Positions 45,765 through 57,840 of a DNA stretch of 64,000 bases are shown here, in pieces. The stretch is taken from assembly GCF_963924675.1 (NCBI RefSeq), contig NC_089226.1:54560205-54624204 (forward strand), written 5' to 3'. Made by a program: the position numbers and the translations under genes. This DNA comes from Phocoena phocoena (taxonomy: Eukaryota; Chordata; Mammalia; Artiodactyla; Phocoenidae). Position 1 is the stretch's first letter; each line of letters opens with the position of its first letter. Below the pieces are notes generated by a model. That model saw nothing but the letters and a program-made list of their open reading frames with translations. It was not told where the DNA came from and did not search any database.

Positions 45765-45965
45765 TGTTTTGTTTTGCGGGGGGGAGATATAATTGACATA
45801 TAACATTGTATTCATTTTAGGTGTAAACATGATTTGATATGTGTATATATTGCAAAATGGTCACCACACATAGTTACAAAATTTTTTTTTCTTGTGATGA
45901 GAACGTTTAAAATCTGCAGATCTGCATTCTTTTGACTTCACCTCAGTAATCTTTGATTTCTTCTT
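45765..45965 (-). mobile_element. L1 3'UTR fragment, reverse
   Basis: 'ataattgacatataacattg' and 'caccacacatagttacaaaa' are the complement of the L1 3'UTR text seen forward at about 10220-10330 ('ttctcatcacaagaaaattt'). Confidence 0.75.
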
Positions 45966-46162
45966 TGCTGTCTGGAAAGAGATGTTCCAGGCTCACCTTA
46001 AACTTTTCCTGTCAAAGTGCTGGAAGTACTGGAATCATCAGTTCCTCCAGGAAGCCCTGGTTTCTTTTTGTAGGAGACAACGTTTAAAAAACAAGATCTG
46101 GGGTCAGGTGTGCTCATTGCTACTCGGGTATCGTTGCTAGGCTCTTGAGCAGAGCTAAGAAA

Positions 46163-46195
46163 TGATGGATGGATGGATAGATAGATAGATAGATA
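46163..46195. repeat. (GGAT)n/(AGAT)n tetramer repeat
   Basis: gatggatggatggatagata continues as GATA units to 46195. Confidence 0.93.
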
Positions 46196-47003
46196 ATTAT
46201 CAATGCCTTGTAGATTCATTGTTAAAACAATTGGTCCTCACTGTGTAAAAGGAGTAGATTGCATGTAAAATAGCTTCATTATGGAAGCTCAGTGAGCAGT
46301 ATTGTAGGGAATTGCACAGAAAGAGCCCTTGCCTGTGCTAAGGCTCTGTGAGTGTATGGGCTGTTGGCTAGGACCTATGTGTCTGGGTTCAGTCTCTTGC
46401 TCAGGACCCGGGTTAGAGAAGATCCCAGGCTGCCTCCAAAGGACTGGTCCTCTGAGTAGTGTCCAAACCTGGAACCTCCCAGAGGCTGTGACTCAGAGGT
46501 CAAGAATGGACACAAAGCCCTGGGCCAGGGACTCATCTTCCTTGGTTTGTGAAATAAAGATAATGTGATCTGTCCTGCCTGCATCCCAGAGTTGTTGTAA
46601 GGATCAATATATATTTATTTTTTTTAATTACTAATCAGTCTTTTCAACACATTTATTACAAAATTCCTTCCCCTTTTCATTGTCTTAATACCATAGTTCA
46701 TTGCCTTATAGTCTGATTTCCTACATAAAACTAAGATATATTATGCTTTTTCAAATATTCTTTCAGGTTATCACTCACCAATTTTTCCAAAATAAGATTT
46801 TAATCTTTTTTTTTAACCTTTTGAAAAAATACTTTTGGGAGTTGGACTAGGATAGCATAACAACTGTAATTAATTTTAGAAGAACAACTTTAAGATATTC
46901 CCTCTCAGAATCATCACAGGTCTCTCTTTACTCAAATCCTGTTTATGCTTCTTAATAAAATGCCATAGCTTTGTTTCTGAAGGGGGCACAGGCTTTGAAG
47001 AGA

Positions 47004-47220
47004 GACCTCACTTGGAATTCTAGCTCTCCTACCTCTAGCTGTGTGATCTTAAGCAGCTGTCTTCACCATTCTGTGCTTCAGTTTTATAATCCAGAAAATT
47101 GGGATGATAATCGTACCTACCTCACAGCCTCGGTGTGGTGGTGTTATGAGATAATCTACAGGAAAATGACTCACATAGCTCGGGGCATGTCCTCAGTGCT
47201 CAGGAAATGTTGATTCTCTG
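47004..47220 (+). repeat. MIR relic
   Basis: 'ctagctgtgtgatcttaagc', 'ttctgtgcttcagttttata', 'atcgtacctacctcacagcc', 'gtcctcagtgctcaggaaat': nearly the full MIR order. Confidence 0.88.
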
Positions 47221-47364
47221 TGCACTGGTCTCATGTAGGTCAGAATCAAATTGAGGGGCAGGTTTGAGAGCACCTGGTAAGAGGTAGGAGGGGACAAGTG
47301 ACGAACCTCTCCAAGGGGTTTGGCTGCTGAATTCCCAAGGAAGTCATTCAGAGCATGGCAGTCA

Positions 47365-47545
47365 GACAGGCCTGGGCTTGAATCCTGACTCTGCCACTGC
47401 TTTCTTTGGGCAAGTTACCTACCTCTTAGGGCCTCAGGTTCTCATTTGTTAAGTAAGATAATACGTTCCTCAAAGGAATGTTACGAGGATTAAATGAGTT
47501 AATGTGTATAACGCACCTAGCACAGGTAGGGTACACAATAAGTCC
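47365..47545 (+). repeat. MIR relic
   Basis: 'gacaggcctgggcttgaatc', 'gcaagttacctacctcttag', 'gaggattaaatgagttaatg'. Confidence 0.88.
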
Positions 47546-48374
47546 TCACCGGGCAATAGCTGTGTCCCTCGTGAGGCCTGCGGGAATGGAGACATAGTTT
47601 TAAAGTAAGACTCTCTAGAGCAACGTCTTGACTGCCCTTTCTTATGGGACACCTACTCTCAAAGCATTATATTTCCTTTGTTACAATTAGAGGTTGCAAC
47701 TGGGTGATTTTTCAGGCCCCAGACTGGGATTGGCCCTTCACATGGTACCAGGCTGGGCCTTAAGATTCACCACCCCTCGTTTTGGCCACAGACCCATTTC
47801 AGGGAGGAGAGAATTTCCAGCCAACTCCGAAGTTCCCGGGCCCCCTGGCCTTCCCTGCCCAGTCAGATGGTCTGAAGATCCGCATGGCATAATTTCCTGG
47901 TTTTCTCAGAGAGGGAAATAGGCTGATCTTTTTCTTGGTTCTTTTCAAGTAGAGAGGCAGACTTGGAAAGTCTCTTGCTTAAGAAAAATTCTTTGTTCAG
48001 ACACAGTGGTCGGGTTTCTTTTATCTCCTACTTCGTGGTTCAGTTTGCATTCTCATTCATCTCTTCTAATCTGGCTTTTAAAAAGCCTGGCTTTTTGTGT
48101 TTTGCTGCTTTGTCATTACGCATCATGAGTTGGTATTACAATAGAAGGGTACAGACCTCTAGTGGACTTGTGGTGTGTCAGCTATGGAGGGGCTCCAGGC
48201 CATCCAGGGTCCTGTCCCCATATCCTCAGATGTGAGTGGGCAGAGTCCCAGGCCAGCCATGAACTAGCTGCCGAAAGACCTACCCCAGCCTGATCTGGAC
48301 AGAGAATAAGGGAGTATGCATCTCCCACTCACGCTGGGACCTCAAGGTGGGGAGGGGAAACTATCAGAGGTGTT

Positions 48375-48545
48375 GGATCCACTGACCTGGATTCAGATCG
48401 CAGCTCCTCCAGTGACTAGCTCTGTAACCTTGAGCAGTCTCTTAACCTTTCTGAGCCTCAGTTTCCTTCTCTGTAAAATAGAGATAATAGAATCTCTCTC
48501 ACAGGGTGCTTGTGAGACATCAAATGAGGTAATGCATGTACAGAA
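48375..48545 (+). repeat. MIR relic
   Basis: 'ctgacctggattcagatcgc', 'ctgtaaccttgagcagtctc', 'ctgagcctcagtttccttct', 'tgcttgtgagacatcaaatg'. Confidence 0.9.
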
Positions 48546-49264
48546 TCAGCACAAGAGTATCATCCTCTGTACTTTTCTATATATTTTTATTAAAAATAAA
48601 TAAAATGCTACCATGTATCAGGTGAAGCATTATAAAAGCAGGTGTTGTGCTCAGCAGGTGGTAGCTAGTATCTTGTCAGGCAAGCCGCATAGCAGTATTT
48701 TTAAAGTCTACTTAAGGGATTCTCACACTTGCTGAAGCTATTAAACAGCCTTTTGTTGCTATTACAACTCTCAGCAACCTGTGCAGTGGGAAGGGACTGA
48801 GCTTTCCACTGGCTGGCTGTGTGTCCTGGGCAAGTCCTCAGTCTGATCTGAGTCTCTGTTTCCTGTCTGCCAAACAGAATGATGCCTGTTTTGTAGGATT
48901 GCTATATGAATTAAAAGGGCTGATGGGTGTAAAGGCCTCGGATGTAGTGGAATGCTCAGTGCATGTTCATTCCTTCCTCTCTCAGCCCCTGCCCCAGAGT
49001 ACCCCCCACACCTACTGTGCGCTAGGCAGTGAATATGCAGGGACACTGCTCTCACAGAGGTCACAAACTAGGCAGTGGTTTTCACAAACAATTTTTATCA
49101 CAACCCACAGTATGGAGGTACACTCTATATCACAATCCAGTTCCTCTTCCTTTCTCTGTCTCTCTCTCTCTCACACACACACAAAGGAAACAAAAGTTTC
49201 ACAACACTATATACGTAAAACTGATCATAACCCAGTGTATTGTATTGTCCGTGACACAGTCAGT

Positions 49265-50715
49265 CTTGATTTTTTTCCCAGTTTATGAAGGCATAATGTA
49301 TGTGCAGTAAAAGTCACCCTTTTTAGGTATACAGTTATATGAATTTTTATAATCTTTATACAGTCATTTGTCTCCCAGCATATCAAGATATAGAATATTT
49401 CCATCCAAAATATTCCTTCGTGCCTGTTTGTAGCCAGTCTTACCCCTAGCCTCTCCAGTCACTGATCTGATTTGTCTCTCTAGTTTTGTCTTTTCCAGAA
49501 TGTTGTATAAATAAAATCATATGCCATGTAACCTTCTGAGGCGGGCCGCTTTCACTTAATAGAATGCTTTTGAGATTCTTCTGTGTTGTGGTGTGTGTCG
49601 GTAGCTAGTTCCTTTATATTGCTGAGTCATATTCCATTGTATGGATGTACCACAATTTGTTTATCATGTACGTTTTAGTTTCTGGGATTGGGCAATTCCA
49701 AGTAAAGCTGCTATAATCATTCACACATGGGTTTTTGCATGGACACGTGTCTTCATTTCTCTGGGATAAATATCTAGGAGTAGGATTGATGGGTCATATG
49801 GTAACTGGATGCCAAAAACTGTTTTCTACTGTGGTTGCACCATTTTGCATTCTCACGGCAATGTGTAAGTATTTCCATTGCTCTACGTACTTATCAGCAT
49901 TTGGTATTGTCACATTTTTCATTTGAGCCATTGTAATAGGTATACTGTGATTTTAATTTTCATGTCCCTAATGACCAAGGATACCAAGCATCTTTTCATG
50001 TGATTATTTGTCATCTATATATCTTCTCAGTGAAGGTGCTTGTTCAGATCTTTTGCCCACTTTTTAGTTGGGTTGTTTATTTTCTTACTGAGTTTTGAGA
50101 GTTCTTTATATAATCTGGTTAACAATCATGTATCAGATAGGTGTTTTGCAAATATTTTCTTGCAGTTTGTGTCTCATATTCATTTTTTAAAAAAATAATT
50201 TATTTTTGGCTGCGTTGGGTCTTCGTTGCTGCGCGCGGCGAGTGGGGGCAACTCTTCGTTGCGGTGCGTGGGCGTCTCATTGCGGTGGCTTCTCTTGTTG
50301 TGGAGCACGGGCTCTAGAGCACAGGCTCAGTAGTTGTGGCTCGTGGGCTCTAGAGCGCAGGCTCAGTAGTTGTGGTGCATGGGCTTAGTTGCTCCACGGC
50401 ATGTGGGATCTTCCCGGACCAGGGCTTGAACCCATGTCCCCTGAATGGGCAGGTGGATTCTCAACCACTGCGCCACAAGGGAAGCCCTCATTTTCATTTT
50501 TTTTAACAGTGTCTTTCGAAGAGGAGAAGTTTTTCATTTGGATGAAGTCTAGTTTATTAAATTTTCTATGATTTGTGCCTCTTAGGTCCTATCCAAGAAA
50601 TCCTTGCCTAACAGAAAGTCACAGATTTTCTCCTAGAAGTCTTATAGTTTTAAAAAGATTTTACATTTAGGTCTGTGATCCATTTTGAGTTAATTTTCAT
50701 ATATGTTACAAGATA
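49265..50715 (-). mobile_element. Old L1 fragment, reverse, SINE-interrupted
   Basis: The complement of late L1 ORF2: 'ttgctgagtcatattccatt', 'ggtcatatggtaactggatg', 'ctaatgaccaaggataccaa', 'cttttgcccactttttagtt'. A long-form SINE sits at 50189-50487. The text resumes with 'gtctttcgaagaggagaagt'. Confidence 0.85.
50189..50487 (-). mobile_element. CHR-type SINE, long form, reverse
   Basis: The + strand shows 'tttggctgcgttgggtcttc' through 'gcgccacaagggaagccc'. The target-site duplication is tcatattcatttttt (50174-50188) and tcattttcattttttt (from 50488). Confidence 0.92.
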
Positions 50716-52515
50716 TGAGTTGAGGATATCCAGTGATCTTCATCTTGAGAAAGCCAGGGAGGAGGGCCATATGCAAAGCAGATCATTACATGATGGAATG
50801 GTGGGCTGTGCAAGGGACCAGAAACCCCAAGAGGAGAGCTGGGAAGGTGGAGATCTGGGGACTGCCTTATCGAGGCAGTGACTCATAGGCTGGGCCTTAC
50901 AGGTTGACTGCAGAGATGGTGGAGAAAGTGAAGAAGGGTGGTACGAGGAAAGCAAAGGCAGGGCAGGTGAGGATGGATGCAGAGGTGTCAGGAGTCCTGG
51001 AGCATAGAGTGTGGGGAGAGGCAGGATTAGAGGTAAGATTGGATGAGCAGGGTGGTTAGAGCAGGCAGTACTATGTCAGGAAGATCGGCCTGCAAACTAA
51101 AATGGAAGGTGGACAGAAAGGCGGAAGGGAGCCAAGTGAGGATGTTGGGGGATCGGGGATGAGGCCTGAGCTCCAGGAGTTGCCATAGGGACAGGTCCAA
51201 GGGGACAGTTGAGAAAAATGTCAGGATGCGGAGTCAGGGCTGCCTCCCAGGCTCAGGCAGACGGGCGGCTAAGAAGAGTCAACAGCAGGTTCTGGGGAAG
51301 AGGAGTTCTGTGCGAGGCTTCTGGTACCCATAGAAAATTCAGGTGGAGGTGTCCAAGAGGCAGCTGGGTACACAGGGGGGCTGGAGCTCCGTGGCCAAAC
51401 CCTCCTGCCACATTCATGAAGCTTCTCAGCCCCACCAGGTGCCAGTTCCTACCCCCCTGTGTCACTGTGGATTTGCCATGGTGGACACCGTGGCACTGTG
51501 ACTAGGAAATAGGGGCTTGAAGGGCTGAGTTCTCTGACTCCTGGGTCTGGGGAGAATACCACAGGGAGCACCCTCGTCTGGGGTCAGGAGACCTGCCTTC
51601 TAACCAGCCTCCGCCCTGACTGACAGCAGCTCCTGGTGCTACCCTGGACAAATGATCAGGAGCCTCACTGCAGGGGCTCAGGGGCAGGAAGGCAGGTGCT
51701 CTGCTGCTTTTGCAAGCAGGAAAATAGGAGTCTGGGTGCCCGTCCGAGGGCCCCCAGGTACGCCCTCTGGCTCCTCATTGTCGTCCCTACCCCTGTGCTT
51801 TGAGCTCTTCAGAACTAATGTGCTTCGGAGATACGGGGTCTGCAGCCCATGGAACTGTCAGGAAAGACAGCCCAGCCTAAGCCTGCTCTTTCCATGGAGC
51901 TGAGCCACTTCACAGAGCCTGGGCCTTAAATCAAACAGGAAAAGAGACTGGAAACTAGGTCCGGCTCCTGCCTGGACCCCCTGGAGACAAAATTGGCCAG
52001 ACTCAGGCCCCGGGCCAAGCATCCACCTCAGCTGCAGGTCTCAGCACAGCCACCCCCACTTCCTCGGAGCCCTCCCCCACCCCCTCTCTGTTGGACACCC
52101 CCTCCAACACTGTCTCACAGCCCATCTGCTCCAGGCTTCTGCTGATGATTTTGTAACTTCATCATGGGCTTGTTTCCCTTCAGACACTGCAGATGGTTAA
52201 TGTCTCTCTGCGATATCAAAGTGCCCCATTACACAGGGAAAGAATTACAAAGGGCCCTCCCCACAGAGAGTTGGGTGGGACAGCCGAGCATCTTCCACAC
52301 CCAGCATGGCCTCCACCCTCTGAAGTAAGGGGGTCTCAGTGCAGTTGGCCTCCTCAGAAGGCAGGGGTGGGGTGAGAACTGCCCTGGCCCGTTTGCAACC
52401 CCTGCTGGGTGACTTTCGGGAAGTCCCCCTCTTGGACCTCTGTTTTCCCATCTGGACAGTAAACATGACAGAATTAATTCCAGACCTACTCCCACATCTC
52501 TTGGTACATCTCCTG

Positions 52516-52640
52516 TCCTTCCTTCCTTCCTTCCTTCCTTCCTTCCTTCCTTCCTTCCTTCCTTCCTCCCTCCCTCCCTCCCTTCCTCCCTTCCTCCCTT
52601 CCTCCCTCCCTTCCTCCCTTCCTTCCATCCTTTTCTTTTT
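52516..52640. repeat. (CCTT)n / CCTC tetramer array
   Basis: About 25 tetramer units, pure at first and then mixed CCTT/CCTC, run directly into the T-rich end of an L1 fragment on its right. It probably grew from that L1's A-tail (reverse strand). Confidence 0.93.
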
Positions 52641-52800
52641 TTCTTTCTTTCTTTCATTGTTGAGGTAGAGTTGATTTACAATATTAGTTTCAGGTTTACA
52701 GCATAGAAATTCAAAATTTTTATAGATTATACACCATTTAAAGTTACTATAAAATATTAGCGATATTCCCTGTGCTGTAATTGGTACATTTCTCTTGTTA
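52640..52800 (-). mobile_element. Short L1 3' end, reverse
   Basis: 'gttgaggtagagttgattta', 'caatattagtttcaggttta' and 'gatattccctgtgctgtaat' are the complement of the L1 3' end seen forward at about 15520-15665. Confidence 0.85.
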
Positions 52801-53984
52801 CTGTACCCTCACTGTCTCTTGCTGTGGTCTCTGCCAGCCTGGGCTCTTCTCAAGGGCAGCAGTGGGGCTGATTCCTCCCTGTGCCCTCCACACCCAACAT
52901 TAGAGGAAGATTGCTGAATTCATTGCACAGGTTGGCTCCTGAGAAAGTATCGTGTTGGAAGCCAAGAAGGTACATCCCCTGATTTCTAGAACCTTCAAGA
53001 AAAGTTAGAAACCAAGACTTTAGGTTGAAGGAGACACCAGCCCTAGACACTAGAGGCTGTGAGATCAGTGGGGGAATAGTGGGGGAGGTTTGTTAAGGAG
53101 TGGAGTGGGTAAAGAGCCTTCAGGAAGGGCGCTTGGTTGCAGAGTCCCACATTTGCACTGACCTCAAAGCAAGTTTCAGAGGAGGCTGGGGTGCCATCAT
53201 GGTAGAAAAGGGCAGGCCATCAGGAGCCAAGAGCATCTTCATGGCAAGGCAAGTTGTCATGGGAGGATGAGAATCCAGAAAGGAGTGTCCAGAGGGTTGA
53301 GTGACCCATTGTGGGCCTGGTAGATAGATGGAAGTGGTACTGATCACAGCCATTTGTTGTGAATTCTTTTAGATGGAAAAAATAATTAAATAAGAAGGCA
53401 ACATCGGTACAGCAGAAGGAGCACGGGGCTTGAAGTCCTAAATCTCAGAACATCTGTTAAGTATCTACAGTGGACCAGTCTTTGGCTAATAAGCATGAAT
53501 ACATTTTTCTCTCTCATATAAAGGAACCTGGGCTTGAATCCTGGCAGAACCCTTCACCGGTCTGAATGACCGGTGAATGAATCCTGACACAGTTTCCCTA
53601 TCTGCACAGTGGGGATGATTGATGATATTGTCTATGTCAAAGGATAGTATGTAAGCAAATGTACATAAGAGCAGCTAGAATAGCATTCAGTCCAGGCACA
53701 TTATCTTTCTTTCCTTAGACCAGTGGTTCTCTGTCCTAACTGAACATTTAGAATCAGCTTTTAAAAAATACCAATGCTGAGGCCACATTCCAGGCCAGTT
53801 AAAACAATCTCTGGAGGGTGGAACCCAGGCTTTGTTTTATCTTTTCATTTCTTTCTTTCTTTTTTTTTTTTAAACTCCCTAGTGAACCTAATATGCTTTA
53901 GACGGTGTGGCAATTATTACCCATCCATTTGTTTGTCAAGTATTAATTCGTTTCAACTCCAAGGACCTACAATAAGAAGTTGAG

Positions 53985-54174
53985 GGGCTTCCCTGGTGGC
54001 GCAGTGGTTGAGAGTCCGCCTGCCGATGCAGGGGACACGGGTTCGTGTCCCGGTCCGGGAAGATCCCACATGCCGCAGAGCGGCTGGGCCCGTGAGCCAT
54101 GGCCGCTGAGCCTGCGCGTCCGGAGCCTGTGCTCTGCGACGGGAGAGGCCACAATAGTGAGAGGCCCGTGTACC

Positions 54175-54204
<30 letters not shown>
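53985..54204 (+). mobile_element. CHR-type SINE, short form
   Basis: Complete SINE, A tail about 28. The target-site duplication aagaagttgag lies at 53974-53984 and 54205-54215. It lies just upstream of the LTR and of the KCTD21 coding exon. Confidence 0.95.
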
Positions 54205-54208
<4 letters not shown>

Positions 54209-54232
54209 AGTTGAGAACTGTGACTACCCAGG

Positions 54233-54572
54233 TGTTATGGACCGAATGATTGTGTGCCCCAAAATTATATGTTGAAATCCCAACCTCCAATGTGATGGCG
54301 TAAGGAGGTGGGGCCTTTGGAAGATTAGGTCATGAGGGTGGAGCCCTCATGAACAAGATTACTGCCCTTATAAAAGAGATTCCAGAGAGCTCTCTTACCC
54401 CTTCTGCCATATTAGGACACAGCGAGAAGACATCCCTCATCAGACATCAGATCTGCCCCTACCTTGATCCTCAACTTCCCAGCTTCCAGAACTGTGAGAA
54501 ATAAATGTTTGTTACTCAAGCCACCCAGTCTATAGTATTCTGTTATACCAGCCCCAACAAACTAAGATATCA
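54233..54572 (+). mobile_element. Solo LTR, MaLR (MLT1-like)
   Basis: It begins TGTTATGGACCGAATGATTG and ends CA at 54572. Internal landmarks are 'gaggtggggcctttggaaga', 'gtggagccctcatgaacaag', 'gcccttataaaagagattcc' (TATA-like TATAAAAG at about 54369), 'agaactgtgagaaataaatg' (poly(A) signal AATAAA) and 'agccacccagtctatagtat'. No internal retroviral sequence is attached. No matching 5-bp target-site duplication could be seen. It is an old, non-coding element. Confidence 0.88.
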
Positions 54573-54647
54573 GATATAGTTGGGTAATGGTCATTTCTTA
54601 CTTACCTCTCTCTGTAGGACTACTTCCCAGCACCCCAGCCTCCTGCC

Positions 54648-55430
54648 ATGTCTGACCCCATCACACTGAATGTCGGGGGGAAGCTCTATACAACCTCACT
54701 GGCAACCTTGACCAGCTTCCCTGACTCCATGCTGGGCGCCATGTTCAGCGGGAAGATGCCCACCAAGAGGGACAGCCAGGGCCACTGCTTCATTGACCGT
54801 GACGGCAAAGTGTTCCGCTACATCCTCAACTTCCTGCGAACCTCCCACCTGGACTTGCCCGAGGACTTCCAGGAGATGGGCCTGCTCCGCAGGGAGGCTG
54901 ACTTCTACCAGGTGCAGCCCCTGATTGAGGCCCTGCAGGAGAAGGAGGTGGAGCTGTCCAAGGCCGAGAAGAATGCCATGCTCAACATCACGCTGAACCA
55001 GCGTGTGCAGACGGTCCACTTCACTGTGCGTGAGGCACCCCAGATCTACAGCCTGTCCTCTTCCAGCATGGAGGTCTTCAACGCCAACATCTTCAGCACC
55101 TCTTGCCTCTTCCTCAAGCTTCTCGGCTCCAAGCTCTTCTACTGCTCCAATGGCAACCTATCCTCCATCACCAGCCATTTGCAAGACCCCAACCACCTGA
55201 CTCTGGACTGGGTGGCCAATGTGGAGGGCCTGCCTGAGGAGGAGTACACCAAGCAGAACCTCAAGAGGCTCTGGGTGGTGCCAGCCAACAAGCAGATCAA
55301 CAGCTTCCAGGTCTTCATGGAGGAGGTGCTGAAAATCGCGCTGAGTGACGGCTTCTGCATCGATTCTTCTCACCCACACGCTGTGGATTTTATGAACAAT
55401 AAGATTATTCGATTAATACGGTACAGGTAA
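54648..55430 (+). CDS. KCTD21: KCTD21, BTB/POZ adaptor of Cullin-3 ligase
   Basis: A single-exon CDS of 260 residues, the same length as the human protein, uninterrupted, with ATG at 54648 and TAA at 55428-55430. The N-terminal BTB/T1 domain spans about residues 3-95: ITLNVGGKLYTTSLATLTSF opens it, RDGKVFRYILNFLRTSHLDL is in the middle, and LLRREADFYQVQPLIEALQE closes it. The C-terminal half carries the KCTD-type domain with VHFTVREAPQIYSLSSSSME near residue 123. In human, KCTD21 (KCASH2) binds Cullin-3 through the BTB domain, forms oligomers with related KCTD proteins, and promotes ubiquitination of HDAC1, which damps Hedgehog/Gli signalling. Human KCTD21 is also head to head with USP35, which supports the identification. 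No membrane segment or signal peptide is seen. Confidence 0.98.
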   Translation: MSDPITLNVGGKLYTTSLATLTSFPDSMLGAMFSGKMPTKRDSQGHCFIDRDGKVFRYILNFLRTSHLDLPEDFQEMGLLRREADFYQVQPLIEALQEKEVELSKAEKNAMLNITLNQRVQTVHFTVREAPQIYSLSSSSMEVFNANIFSTSCLFLKLLGSKLFYCSNGNLSSITSHLQDPNHLTLDWVANVEGLPEEEYTKQNLKRLWVVPANKQINSFQVFMEEVLKIALSDGFCIDSSHPHAVDFMNNKIIRLIRYR

Positions 55431-57399
55431 AAGGACCCCAGCAACATTGGAGGGGGGCTTCCTAAAGCCAAGATCTTGGAGAGTGTCTCGCCAGTGGTGT
55501 GAGGCAGGCCACTATACTAACCTGCATTAATCGTGTAGCAGGACTTGATTTCCCCCGTGATGCAGTCCACCTGTAGGAATCCATGTGTCCTCTTGACACA
55601 GCCACCTTTTTCCTTGCTACTTTGAGCTGGGGATGGGCAGTTTGCTCTAAGTGAAGAGTCTGCCAACATGTCCTAAAGGAGGCCACAGGAGGACTTTTTG
55701 GCTAGACAAAGGAACAGCAGTTTTTTCTTGGGTCCAGCTCTCTGTACCATTAGGCAGTGCCTCACTTAGCCATCTGTAAACAGAGCCTCTGGTGGAAGGG
55801 ATGGGGTGAGAATAAGAGGCTCCCTCTAGTTTCCCAGGACATGAAGTACCCAGAGATTCCCATCCTGCCTGCCCCTCCGTCCCTGGGATGTGGCCAGAAC
55901 CTTGGACTTGCTTGGCTGGCTTGGAAATGAAGTGGGTAGTGAGGGTGGGATTTGAGCCTGGCATGGCCTGGAGGAATTAGCCTCCAGGCAGCGTTCAGAA
56001 GATGGGGATATCCCTCTTGACTGGGCCAAATCTAGGCCTTTGGGGATTTCCGGCTTCAGAAATAAGCTGCTGTCCCTGCGAAGATCTGAAAGTATCTGGA
56101 GCCAGTGCAACGAAAGGCGCTTCATCATGTGTCCTGATACCTGACTTTTGTAATCCTTTCCCCAAGAAGTTGAAGTCTCATTGAAACAGATCATTTAAAA
56201 ATATATTATGGACTCTCAGGGTTGGAAAATGATTCAGCAGTTGCTCAGTCCTCCCGCACCCCCAGAACACCCCAGCACCTTTGCGGCTGAGGGCTTCTCC
56301 CCAGTACCTTCAGGAGATCAACTATCCCTGCTTGCATACCCTCAGTGACAGGAAGCTGGTCATCCCCAAGGCCAGCCCCTGCCATAGTTGGCTGTTAGAA
56401 AGTCCTTCCTTACATTGAGCCGAAACCTGTCCTTCCACAACCATTTTCTGGTCCTGGTAGACCTTCCTTCTCACCCAAATGTGTATTTTCTCTTTCAGAA
56501 TAGTCACTTTGAGAGGCCAGATCCCTATTTTGAAAATATTATTACTCGATATTAGGATTCCCCTTGGGATTTGTCTTCGGAACCAAGGTTAGCCCCTTTC
56601 ATTCCCTGTAAGTCATCCCCATTTTGTCGTGCCTTCGCTTCATTTGTGACCCTCCCTCCTCACCAGACATGACTGTTCGTGGCTTTTGACCATCTTCTGT
56701 TGAGTTTGAAGATTGCTGCCCCAGAGGAAGGAGACCAGGGTCTTGGCAATGCATAACAAGGAGCCTGGGAGTGACCTGAACCATAACATTGCCCTTGGAG
56801 TAAGCGTCCAGCCCTTAAAACACTGCTCTGAAGGATGTGGGCTTCCCCTGCAGTAGTTTCTGGGCATAACCAGCCCATGGACCTCCTTGGGGTGAGACCC
56901 TGAGCTGCCACTTCCCAGGGGGTGATGAGCAGTGCGTGTCTCAAAGCGGCACATCATGACTCATCCCTGGCGTGAGGGTGGCCTTGGGAGTCCCAGAATC
57001 TTCCCCACTGGGCAGGGGCCCTCTGACAAAGCCAGAGAAGTCTGGTGCCACAGGTGCCCCCAGGGGATGGTCCGAAGAAGGGGCTTCCCATAGTTACACC
57101 CTGTGAATAGGGAGCTTGTACGCTGGGCTGTGGGCAAGGCCACATCCCTTAGGTAATAAAGGACTTTTCCCCCCCTACAGTGGGACCCAGGAGTCTCTGA
57201 TAACTGTCCCATGCCACCAGGCCAATGGTATTCAGGAAAGCCACTCAGGAGAACCCAATTTAGACCAGCCAGCAGAAGCTGTGACCATAGCAGAATAGTT
57301 CAAGGAAGAAATATTATAAATCACCACTGTCTCTTTTTCTTTTCCATAAAAATTCTTTCTCCATCTTTTCGGTGCTTCTTAATTCAAGCAGCTTGACTT

Positions 57400-57620
57400 T
57401 AGAGAAAGCACAGGTCCTGTGAAGCCACTAATTTGCTGTGTGACTTTATGCAAGTCACTTACCTCACTGAGCCATCTCTGTTTCTTCATCTGTGAAATGT
57501 GCATAACAGTAACACGTAACCCTACCTACCTCACAGGGCTGTTGTGAGGATCAAATGAAATAATTTATGTGAGAATACAGTATAATTGATAAATGGTTGT
57601 TATTATTTTGTGTCTACACA
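57400..57620 (+). repeat. MIR relic
   Basis: 'tgctgtgtgactttatgcaa', 'ctgtttcttcatctgtgaaa', 'gtaaccctacctacctcaca', 'gctgttgtgaggatcaaatg'. Confidence 0.9.
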
Positions 57621-57629
57621 TAAGGGAAA

Positions 57630-57840
57630 AAACCTTGGCTTTGGAATCAAGCTGACCTGGGTCTGAATTCTGGCTCCATCACTTGCTGTGTAACCTTGGA
57701 CAAGTCCCTGGGCCTCCCTGATTTGTTTCCTCATCAGATAACAATCCCACCTCCTAGTGTTCTGTGACTTGGTTGTGTATGTGAAAATTCCTAGCTAGGC
57801 CTGGCCCATAGGAGCTCAATAAATGTTTGCTCTTTTAGGA
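57630..57840 (+). repeat. MIR relic carrying an AATAAA
   Basis: 'ttggaatcaagctgacctgg', 'cttgctgtgtaaccttggac', 'ctggcccataggagctcaat' then aaatg. The motif AATAAA is at 57818-57823. Confidence 0.88.
57818..57823 (+). terminator. KCTD21: Candidate KCTD21 poly(A) signal
   Basis: AATAAA followed by the T/G-rich 'tgtttgctctttt'. It is about 2.4 kb after the stop codon and lies in a MIR relic. No transcript evidence is available here. Confidence 0.4.

Larger units (their letters stand above)
42130..54617 (+). other. KCTD21 intron 1
   Basis: About 12.5 kb without a recognisable exon, ending at acceptor ctctctgtag (54617). It contains MIR relics (about 42715-42800, 47004-47220, 47365-47545, 48375-48545, 48795-48985), old L1 pieces (44735-45160, 45765-45965, 49265-50715, 52640-52800), SINEs (50189, 53985), an LTR (54233-54572) and several microsatellites. 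50740-52500 and 52800-53750 look mostly unique. Confidence 0.65.

Noticed and set aside
52229..52668. Lys/Gly/Arg-rich and Phe/Leu-rich frames
   Set aside because: Translation of the (CCTT)n array on either strand.
54696..55379. Antisense open frames across KCTD21
   Set aside because: No splice or start context. They are shadows of the KCTD21 reading frame.
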